Source of the DNA: Candidatus Poribacteria bacterium
Lineage (GTDB): Bacteria; Poribacteria; WGA-4E; WGA-3G
Length of the DNA stretch: 5,053 nt
Assembly (NCBI GenBank): GCA_028818995.1
Contig: JAPPMR010000107.1
Location: 1-5,053 of the forward strand
Reading direction: 5' to 3'
Made by a program: the position numbers and the translations under genes. Shown piece after piece: positions 1 through 5,053 of the stretch. The first letter of the stretch is position 1. Each line of letters opens with the position of its first letter. A model generated the notes under the pieces. The model was not told the DNA's origin and searched no databases. It was given only the letters and a program-made list of their open reading frames with translations.

Positions 1-20
1 CCTTAAGTTGACACCCGGGG

Positions 21-36
21 AATGCCTAATGGCATT
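21..36. repeat. Short perfect hairpin downstream of permease A
   Basis: AATGCC (21-26) and GGCATT (31-36) are perfect reverse complements around the 4-nt loop TAAT. The hairpin lies about 60 nt beyond the stop codon of the minus-strand permease A. Neither strand has a T-tract after the stem, so it does not look like an ordinary intrinsic terminator. It may be part of a dispersed repeat that continues past the left edge; this is inference only. Confidence 0.5.
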
Positions 37-51
37 CATACCGTTGATTTA

Positions 52-73
52 TGGGTAGAGCTTGCGAAACCCA
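52..73. repeat. TGGGT...ACCCA inverted motif, likely dispersed repeat fragment
   Basis: TGGGT (52-56) pairs with ACCCA (69-73) around AGAGCTTGCGAA. On the minus strand it reads GTTGGGTTTCGCAAGCTC followed by TACCCA. Motifs of this 'TTGGGTTTCGC...CTACCC' kind are familiar to me as dispersed intergenic repeats in repeat-rich environmental bacteria. That is recall, not something one copy can show. It sits just downstream of permease A. Nothing else in 1-98 looks like a gene. Confidence 0.4.
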
Positions 74-98
74 ACATTTTATTGGACTGGAAGCCATC

Positions 99-1589
99 CT
101 AAACTTCACTTCTGGTGAAAATGAGAAGTATACCCATGAATAAGACGAGGTTGCAGATAATCAGAAGAAACAAATCTGGTAATGCCCGCGCGGCATTTAC
201 TGAGGCATCACTTCTCTCAAAAACAAACTCTGGAAATGTGCTCCAATCGACAGTACCTTTGTCAGCGGCAAACCATTCCCGTGAGCCGAATGCTCTTTTC
301 GCGTAAAAATAATCAATCACAATTTTGCGGTACCGTCGCGTCGCCTCAAAAAAATCTCTGAGTCCCAGTAGGTCTGTACCCGCCAACGTCTGCGTTGCAG
401 CATCATATATACCCACCGGTGAGAGTCTCAATAGTATTCTGTCCATTGTCGCCTGCCGAACAAAAATGTCATCAAGTGCCTGCTTACGGATGAACCAAAC
501 CCTCTCAGTGGTACGGATAGTGAGCGGCTCAACAAAGTCAAAATATCTTTTCGCAACAGAAACGTATCTTTCAAAATCCGGAGGTATCTCTGAAATGTTA
601 GTCGAATTTTCAATGTAAGACATCATATTTGCTGAATCTACGGACGCTTGCGTATAGAGTCCTAACACCTCGTGAAACCGCGACCCCTCCGCGATGCCCT
701 CATTTTCAAGGAACTTTTTCCGATCTCTTTCATACTCATCTACAATTCGTTGGACTTGATTATTCACGGTACTTACACGTTCTTGTATATTGCCACCTGG
801 ATTGATCGTTGCCCGAATCAGGTTCGGGTATACCAGTATTAGAAACCCCCAGACGAACATTGCGAGCATTAATGCCGTGCCGGTTCTACGCGTCGCAACT
901 GATATTAACATTCCAATGAGATAAAACAGCGATAGATACGCAAACGATGCGAAAACAATACCTCCGATACGTAGGAAGTCAGCAGATGACAACGGAATTG
1001 ATCGGATTAACAACAGCAGCGTAAAAAGCAGACTTAAGAGCAGAGGCACTAATAGACACAGCATTGCACTGATATACTTGGCAAGCAAAATCTGTCCGCG
1101 TCGGACAGGTTGTGCTAAAACAAGCCGTAACGTACCACGTTCGCGTTCCCCTGCAATCGCATCGTAGGCAAATATCAGTCCCATTAAACTTAAGACAACT
1201 TCAAAGATAAAGACAATATCAATGGAAGAGAAGAATGCAATAAATGGATTATCCGTTCCGTGCATTTCGGTATCCCACAGCGTAGGCACAAACCCGTGCC
1301 AGATACCGATAAGGTTCCCCAAACGTTTATCTAATCCGACGTTGAAAATACTCAAGGGATTTGGCGCGCGATCCACAAACAGGTACATCGTAGAATACGT
1401 TTTTACTTTCCGTAATCCTTCATAATGTATTTTGACAGCGTCATTATAACTTTCCACACGCTGTTCGTAATCCTGTATAAGCACAGCGGTATTCGCAACC
1501 ACAAGCAGCAGCGTAATAAGCATCACAGCGGCGAAGCGGAAGGTCATGAGATTGTTGAGCAGTTCCCTGCGAATGAGTGTTTTTAGCAT
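99..1589 (-). CDS. ABC-2 type transporter permease (permease A)
   Basis: This is the membrane subunit of an ABC-2 type transporter, expected to move an unknown substrate across the cytoplasmic membrane with a separate ATPase. By eye there are six membrane segments: about 18-38, 123-142, 169-195, 207-231, 238-256 and 470-491. A large outer loop (39-122) separates the first two, and a ~210-residue outer domain (257-468) precedes the last. Between segments 2 and 3 is the cytoplasmic motif GERERGTLRL (147-156), typical of NosY-like permeases and their ATPase contact region. ATRRTG (232-237) fits the positive-inside rule. LSPVGIYDAATQ (389-400) is shared with permease A'. The ATG is secure: an in-frame TAG lies 9 nt upstream (1598-1596), and the start aligns with MLKTLIRREL of A'. 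No convincing Shine-Dalgarno is seen. It is the last of three same-strand permease genes, 162 nt after B, with a probable mobile repeat in the gap. The family call is firm; substrate and subfamily are unknown. Confidence 0.93.
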   Translation of the reverse strand: MLKTLIRRELLNNLMTFRFAAVMLITLLLVVANTAVLIQDYEQRVESYNDAVKIHYEGLRKVKTYSTMYLFVDRAPNPLSIFNVGLDKRLGNLIGIWHGFVPTLWDTEMHGTDNPFIAFFSSIDIVFIFEVVLSLMGLIFAYDAIAGERERGTLRLVLAQPVRRGQILLAKYISAMLCLLVPLLLSLLFTLLLLIRSIPLSSADFLRIGGIVFASFAYLSLFYLIGMLISVATRRTGTALMLAMFVWGFLILVYPNLIRATINPGGNIQERVSTVNNQVQRIVDEYERDRKKFLENEGIAEGSRFHEVLGLYTQASVDSANMMSYIENSTNISEIPPDFERYVSVAKRYFDFVEPLTIRTTERVWFIRKQALDDIFVRQATMDRILLRLSPVGIYDAATQTLAGTDLLGLRDFFEATRRYRKIVIDYFYAKRAFGSREWFAADKGTVDWSTFPEFVFERSDASVNAARALPDLFLLIICNLVLFMGILLIFTRSEV

Positions 1590-1751
1590 TTTATACTAAA
1601 ACCTACAATTAATTGGACACTTCTGTAGCACAAACTTTTAGTTTGCGTCTCATCGGCACAAACTAAAAGTTTGTGCTACAACTTCTATTGTCGTTAGGTT
1701 TCCAAAATAGATTTATCAATGTGTTTCAATAATTTCAAAGTTCATTTTAAA
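1590..1751. other. Intergenic gap between permeases B and A
   Basis: This AT-rich 162-nt gap is dominated by the inverted-repeat element at 1619-1685. A further 7-bp inverted pair encloses that element (AAACCTA 1599-1605 and TAGGTTT 1695-1701), which may be chance. I find no strong Shine-Dalgarno before permease A and no -35/-10 pair worth calling. Whether A has its own promoter or is read through from B cannot be told. Confidence 0.6.
1619..1685. repeat. MITE-like palindromic element with flanking 5-bp direct repeats
   Basis: Positions 1624-1645 and 1659-1680 are a perfect 22-bp inverted repeat, starting TGTAGCACAAAC and ending GTTTGTGCTACA, around a 13-nt spacer. Each arm is itself nearly palindromic: the right arm region folds as GCACAAACT (1656-1664), loop AAA, AGTTTGTGC (1668-1676). 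ACTTC stands directly outside both ends (1619-1623 and 1681-1685), as a target-site duplication would. There is no coding capacity, so any movement would need a transposase elsewhere. The alternative is an immobile palindromic repeat of REP type. Repeats of this sequence seem familiar from Poribacteria-like genomes (recall). Confidence 0.8.
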
Positions 1752-3158
1752 TTAAACATCAATCCGGACAAACGCAAGATACGCACCTGAAAGCAGCACC
1801 ACCAAAAACAGCACCAACAGGAACAAATCTATCGCCGCAGCGTTAAAATCATGACTGAGACTGAGTCTGTCTTCAAACACCGGAATAGACTCCGGGTTCA
1901 CTGGCTTCTGCGACATACCTTCACGAACTCCAATAATATGCGGACTATCGGGATCAGATCTATCCATATCCATGACGAATTCTCGGTATTCACGCGCGTA
2001 ACGCTGCACATTCTCCACAAAATGTCGATGCCGCTCAAACCCACTGCCAGCAAAAGATTCAAAAAGATGTTGGACAATCGCAACAGGTGAAATGCGCGTG
2101 ACAGAACGCATCAGTTGAATTTGGGCATGCTGCTGACTTACGTATTCTTGACCTAAATTTATCCGTTGTGCGACATCGTTCATTACAAACTCACCTGCTA
2201 ACTCCATCTTTTTAGATGGAAACGCATCCATGTTTTGCACGCGCGCCTCGTATTCACTCTTGAGTTGCTCGTGAAGTTTAGAACGACGCTGTGTGTATTC
2301 ATAGTGTCCCATCGGTTTAGAAAATCCGCTTGTAATAGGCGCAAGTGTGCTCGGCATAAAAACGACAAAAACAACCCACGTCAATAGAAGAATCACAAGG
2401 CTCGCCGCATTCCGCTGCACAAGTGATGAAACCAATAACCCTAACGCAAGAAATAGACACAGGTACAGAATTGCGATACAGAAAATAATCGCTAAACGGC
2501 TCCACGCGTCGGTGCTAAGTTGGACGGCACTGGACGTGGAAATTATCAATAGGTTTGCCAACACCGCAAGTGTAAACGGCACACTTATACTGACCAATGC
2601 GCCTAAAAATTTTCCAATCAACACAGTATGGCGCGGGATGGCGTTTGCCAAAGTTAAACGAAGCGTACCATGTTCTCGGTCGCCAGAAATTGAATCAAAG
2701 GTGAACAGAATAGCGATGAGACTTAAGACATATCCAATCACAAATCCCCAATCTACTTTAATAGTGTCTGGACGGATATTTTTTGAATCCGGATTTGGAT
2801 AGTGATAGAGTGTGCTCCAGAAGCCTGTTAAGTTGCCGTCTGCCCAATGTAAAAATCCACCGTAAACTCTATCTGATAAAAAAACGTCACCTCCTTCAGC
2901 ACAGAATTGGAGAACGGACGGCTTTTTGTAAAGACTACCGGGGCCATGAACCGCAATGTCATATAAATGTGTCCGAGTACTTAACTCATTTTGTGCTTCT
3001 GTAACATCATCGTGATATTTCTGCATCCGCTCAGGGTGTTCTCGGAGATAGACAACAGCGTTGGTCAGCATTAAACCAAACAGAAGGAATGTTGCCAGTG
3101 CAAATCGGAGGCTAATGAGATTATCGTAGAGTTCGCGTTTTGTGATATGCCATATCAT
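1752..3158 (-). CDS. ABC-2 type transporter permease (permease B)
   Basis: This is an integral membrane subunit of an ABC-2 transporter, only distantly related to its two neighbours but with the same architecture. By eye, membrane segments are at about 19-37, 137-155, 182-207, 222-245, 251-270 and 442-463. Outer regions are 38-136 and 271-441, the latter with a charged, possibly coiled-coil stretch at about 284-312. Shared landmarks are the N-terminal KREL..NL..LRFA (7-20), the cytoplasmic GDREHGTLRL (159-168), and RISPVAI (355-361) in the outer domain. At 468 aa it is about 30 residues shorter than A and A'. The start has a good Shine-Dalgarno, GAGGA at 3173-3169, 10 nt before the ATG. No ATG, GTG or TTG precedes it in frame before a stop (TAA, 3194-3192) inside the heptamer repeat. 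It follows A' by 169 nt, the gap being almost entirely repeat. The substrate is unknown. Confidence 0.92.
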   Translation of the reverse strand: MIWHITKRELYDNLISLRFALATFLLFGLMLTNAVVYLREHPERMQKYHDDVTEAQNELSTRTHLYDIAVHGPGSLYKKPSVLQFCAEGGDVFLSDRVYGGFLHWADGNLTGFWSTLYHYPNPDSKNIRPDTIKVDWGFVIGYVLSLIAILFTFDSISGDREHGTLRLTLANAIPRHTVLIGKFLGALVSISVPFTLAVLANLLIISTSSAVQLSTDAWSRLAIIFCIAILYLCLFLALGLLVSSLVQRNAASLVILLLTWVVFVVFMPSTLAPITSGFSKPMGHYEYTQRRSKLHEQLKSEYEARVQNMDAFPSKKMELAGEFVMNDVAQRINLGQEYVSQQHAQIQLMRSVTRISPVAIVQHLFESFAGSGFERHRHFVENVQRYAREYREFVMDMDRSDPDSPHIIGVREGMSQKPVNPESIPVFEDRLSLSHDFNAAAIDLFLLVLFLVVLLSGAYLAFVRIDV

Positions 3159-3168
3159 TTTTTTATGT

Positions 3169-3173
3169 TCCTC
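3169..3173 (-). promoter_or_regulatory. Ribosome binding site of permease B
   Basis: On the minus strand GAGGA is followed by ACATAAAAAA and then the ATG of permease B, a 10-nt spacing. It is the only strong Shine-Dalgarno among the three genes. It lies 4 nt from the edge of the heptamer tract, so the tract would be in the 5' leader or in an intercistronic segment of the mRNA. Confidence 0.7.
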
Positions 3174-3177
3174 GTGG

Positions 3178-3226
3178 TTGTCGGCTATCAGTTATCAGTT
3201 GTCAGTTATCGGCTATCAGTTTTCAG
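3178..3226. repeat. Seven tandem degenerate heptamers (consensus TTATCAG)
   Basis: Seven contiguous 7-nt units can be read: TTGTCGG, CTATCAG, TTATCAG, TTGTCAG, TTATCGG, CTATCAG and TTTTCAG. All fit YTNTCRG with no indels. The period and sequence resemble short tandem heptamer repeats known from cyanobacteria and, from memory, Poribacteria. The tract lies between the ribosome binding site of permease B and the larger palindrome, so it may belong to one composite element of 3178-3329. Confidence 0.85.
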
Positions 3227-3227
3227 A

Positions 3228-3329
3228 AGAATAGTTTTCGGTTTTCAGTTATCAGTTTTCGGTTAAAAAGGTTTGTTAAACGATAACCTCTTAACTGACA
3301 ACTGACAACTGATAACTGATAACTATTCT
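3228..3329. repeat. Imperfect ~102-nt palindrome built from heptamers
   Basis: The left arm (3228-3273) reads AGAATAG, four heptamers (TTTTCGG, TTTTCAG, TTATCAG, TTTTCGG), then TTAAAAAGGTT. On the opposite strand the right arm (3329-3285) reads AGAATAG, four heptamers (TTATCAG twice, TTGTCAG twice), then TTAAGAGGTT. The arms thus match in order and length apart from substitutions and one 1-nt indel, around an 11-nt loop (3274-3284). The outer right edge provides two bases of the TAG stop of permease A'. No T-tract follows the stem on the minus strand, so it is not a standard terminator, though it could affect mRNA stability or read-through into permease B. Confidence 0.82.
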
Positions 3330-4839
3330 ACACTTCACTCCTGATAAAAATCAGAAATATGAACATAAAGAGAAGAATGTTCATCATGAGCAGCAGGAGT
3401 AAATCTGGTAACGCTCGCGCAGCATTTGTTTGGGTACTGCTTCTCTGAAAAGAAAACTGAGGCAAACTCTCCCACTCCACCGCGCCTTTATCCGCGGCAA
3501 ACCATTGACGAGAACCGAACGCTTTTTTATCATAGTAAAAATCAATCATAACCCGGCGATGCTTCCGTGCGGCAGTAAAGAAATCTTTGAGTCCGGACAG
3601 GTCTGTGCCTGCCCACGCTTGCGTTGCAGCGTCGTATATGCCGACAGGCGAGAACCGCAATAGAATGCGATCCAGCATCGCTGGCTGAACAAAGATGGTT
3701 TCGAGTGCCGGTTTTCGGATAAGCCACGTGCGTTCTGCGGCATCAATGATTTGTGGTCCGAGGTAGCGATAATAGTTCTGTGCATGCGGCACCATCGGTT
3801 CAGATTCCGCATGTAGTTTCAGAATGTTGGCACCAGAGACGAGGGTATGTTTGAGGACTGAGGAATCTATGATAGGGTATTCATAATAGTTGAAACCAGA
3901 TTCTATGCGAATGCCGAAACGCGGACTTTCCCCTGGCACAGCGTCATTCGCAAGGAACTTTTTTCGTTCTCTATCTAATTCTTCCCATATCTGTTGAATC
4001 TGGTTTTTAGCGGATTCAGCACTCGCCTGAGAAGTATCGGGGGATGCAATCGTAGCAAGAATCACATTCGGATATACCAACACCCAAAATCCCCAGACAA
4101 ACATCGCGAGCATCAGCGCGGTGCCGGTTCTACGGGTTGCTGCTGAAATCAACATGCCGACGAGGTAAAATACCGACAGATACGCAACTGAACTCAAAAT
4201 AATGCCACCGATACGGAAAAAATCCCCTGCGCTCAGTGATATACTGGTAGATGTCGTCAGCAAAATTACAGCGAGAATTAGGCTTATCAGCAGTGGCACC
4301 AACAGACATATCATCGCACTGATGTATTTCGCAAGCAGGATTTGACCCCGACTGACCGGATGCGTTAGCACCAGACGTAATGTGCCGCGCTCGCGTTCGC
4401 CTGCAAGCGCATCGTAGGCGAAAATTAACGCCATGAGACTCAGCACGACTTCAAAGATAAACACAATATCAATGGAAGCGAAAAGTTTGAGAAGCGGATT
4501 CGTTATACCATGCATCCGAGCATCCCATAGCGTGGGAACTAACCCATGAAATATCCAAATTTCGTTCCCTAACCGTTTGTCCAATCCCACATTGAAGATA
4601 CTCAACGGATTTGGTGGACGGGCAACGTCCAACGGCATTGACGTATACGTTTTTCTTTCCTGTGTATTCTCATGGTAATTTTTCAGTGCTGTATTGTAAG
4701 ATTCTAAACGTCGCTCATGATCCTTAATAAGCACAGCAGTGTTCGCCACAACAAGCAACAGCATAATGAAGACTGCTGCAGCGAAACGGAATGTCATTAA
4801 ATTATCAAGCAGTTCTCTACGGATGAGTGTTTTGAGCAT
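3328..4839 (-). CDS. ABC-2 type transporter permease (permease A')
   Basis: This membrane permease is a close paralogue of permease A, with the N-terminus (MLKTLIRREL), GERERGTLRL, FSPVGIYDAATQ and final RSEV all conserved. Numbered from the ATG at 4839 (503 aa), membrane segments are about 18-38, 123-142, 169-195, 208-232, 239-257 and 478-498. Outer regions are about 39-122 and 258-476. The most divergent part relative to A is about residues 265-365, where length also changes. A GTG at 4845 would add two residues, but the ATG aligns exactly with A's start, and a weak GAG (4850-4848) sits 8 nt before the ATG and only 2 nt before the GTG. It is first in the three-gene set and has a candidate promoter upstream (4879-4908). 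Its TAG stop overlaps the edge of the palindromic repeat. It presumably needs a separate ATPase; the substrate is unknown. Confidence 0.93.
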   Translation of the reverse strand: MLKTLIRRELLDNLMTFRFAAAVFIMLLLVVANTAVLIKDHERRLESYNTALKNYHENTQERKTYTSMPLDVARPPNPLSIFNVGLDKRLGNEIWIFHGLVPTLWDARMHGITNPLLKLFASIDIVFIFEVVLSLMALIFAYDALAGERERGTLRLVLTHPVSRGQILLAKYISAMICLLVPLLISLILAVILLTTSTSISLSAGDFFRIGGIILSSVAYLSVFYLVGMLISAATRRTGTALMLAMFVWGFWVLVYPNVILATIASPDTSQASAESAKNQIQQIWEELDRERKKFLANDAVPGESPRFGIRIESGFNYYEYPIIDSSVLKHTLVSGANILKLHAESEPMVPHAQNYYRYLGPQIIDAAERTWLIRKPALETIFVQPAMLDRILLRFSPVGIYDAATQAWAGTDLSGLKDFFTAARKHRRVMIDFYYDKKAFGSRQWFAADKGAVEWESLPQFSFQRSSTQTNAARALPDLLLLLMMNILLFMFIFLIFIRSEV

Positions 4840-4878
4840 TTTCACATCTCTACATGTATAATAAATTACTGAACATAT

Positions 4879-4908
4879 AGTATATCATGCGCATTACGGA
4901 TAACTCAA
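4879..4908 (-). promoter_or_regulatory. Candidate sigma70-type promoter for permease A'
   Basis: On the minus strand TTGAGT (4908-4903) is followed after 18 nt by TATACT (4884-4879). TGA directly before it forms an extended -10 (TGATATACT). The -35 matches TTGACA at four of six positions and the -10 matches TATAAT at five of six. Initiation about 7 nt downstream would give a leader of roughly 30 nt before the ATG. The surroundings are AT-rich, so a chance match is possible, but place and strand fit. Confidence 0.45.
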
Positions 4909-5030
4909 ACCTTCTTTGCCAGAGCAGTGCCATTTAATTTTTCAGATTAGCGGTCCGCCATCATGGTAGGCGCGTTCTAATGATATTACATTATTCATAA
5001 ATTGGTTGGAAGAATGCAACACTCTCTTCT

Positions 5031-5053
5031 GTAGGAGCGACCTCCTGGTCGCG
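5031..5053. repeat. GTAGGAGCGACC...GGTCGC hairpin repeat, cut by window edge
   Basis: GCGACC (5037-5042) and GGTCGC (5047-5052) form a perfect 6-bp stem with loop TCCT. An overlapping alternative stem pairs AGGAG (5033-5037) with CTCCT (5042-5046) around CGAC. Sequences of this form are familiar to me as dispersed intergenic repeats in Poribacteria-like genomes (recall). The element probably continues beyond the window. Confidence 0.6.

Larger units (their letters stand above)
4840..5053. other. Upstream intergenic region of permease A'
   Basis: This region runs to the window edge. It holds a candidate promoter (4879-4908) and the start of a hairpin repeat (5031-5053). GTAGGCGCG at 4966-4974 differs at one base from GTAGGAGCG at 5031-5039, suggesting a decayed relative of the same module. 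GCGGTCCGC at 4950-4958 is another small palindrome. Minus-strand frames stay open for only about 20-36 codons from the right edge, so I do not call a partial gene. Confidence 0.5.

Noticed and set aside
21..36. Terminator after permease A
   Set aside because: A 6-bp hairpin without a following T-tract on the minus strand; the sequence after it is CCCCGGG.
325..618. Plus-strand 97-codon open frame within permease A
   Set aside because: Antisense shadow of a well-supported membrane protein gene; no motif or start signal.
1718..1747. Tiny minus-strand frame MNFEIIETH after permease B
   Set aside because: Nine codons with no ribosome binding site; AT-rich spacer explains it.
2347..2802. Plus-strand 151-codon open frame
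   Set aside because: It lies wholly inside permease B on the other strand; its translation is rich in R, N and T and shows no domain, so it is a shadow frame.
3178..3329. CRISPR array
   Set aside because: Units are 7 nt and directly abutting, with no unique spacers and no cas genes.
3228..3329. Rho-independent terminator after permease A'
   Set aside because: The stem is long, AT-rich and imperfect, and no T-tract follows it on the minus strand.
4946..5053. Partial gene entering from the right edge on the minus strand (up to 36 open codons)
   Set aside because: The frame runs through a palindromic repeat, shows no recognisable motif, and two frames are open by chance.

Overview
The window holds three consecutive genes on the minus strand. 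All encode multi-pass ABC-2 type transporter permeases of the NosY-like 'ABC transporter permease subunit' kind with large extracytoplasmic loops. In transcription order they are permease A' (4839-3328, 503 aa), permease B (3158-1752, 468 aa) and permease A (1589-99, 496 aa). A and A' are close paralogues, roughly two-thirds identical by eye and gap-free over their first ~195 residues. B is a distant relative with the same layout and landmarks. No ATP-binding subunit, which such permeases need, lies in the window.

The short gaps are unusually rich in palindromic repeats. Positions 1-98 hold a 6-bp hairpin and a second short inverted motif. The A/B gap holds a 57-nt element with perfect 22-bp inverted arms, flanked by a 5-bp direct repeat. 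The B/A' gap holds seven tandem degenerate heptamers (consensus TTATCAG), then a ~102-nt imperfect palindrome built from the same heptamers, whose edge runs into the stop codon of A'. At the right edge a GTAGGAGCGACC-type hairpin repeat is cut by the window end. A candidate sigma70-type promoter with an extended -10 lies just upstream of A'.

The organism is bacterial. The dispersed repeats (GCACAAACT/AGTTTGTGC hairpins, TTATCAG heptamers, GTAGGAGCGACC...GGTCGC modules, and GGGT...ACCC motifs with 'GTTGGGTTTCGC'-like sequence) together with tandem ABC-2 permeases recall, from memory, Candidatus Poribacteria genomes. TTATCAG-type heptamers are also common in cyanobacteria, so this assignment is only moderate.

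Functionally, the three permeases may be co-transcribed from the promoter before A' and may pair as homo- or heterodimers with an ATPase encoded outside the window. The substrate cannot be read from the sequence. I see no tRNA, rRNA, CRISPR array or transposase gene.
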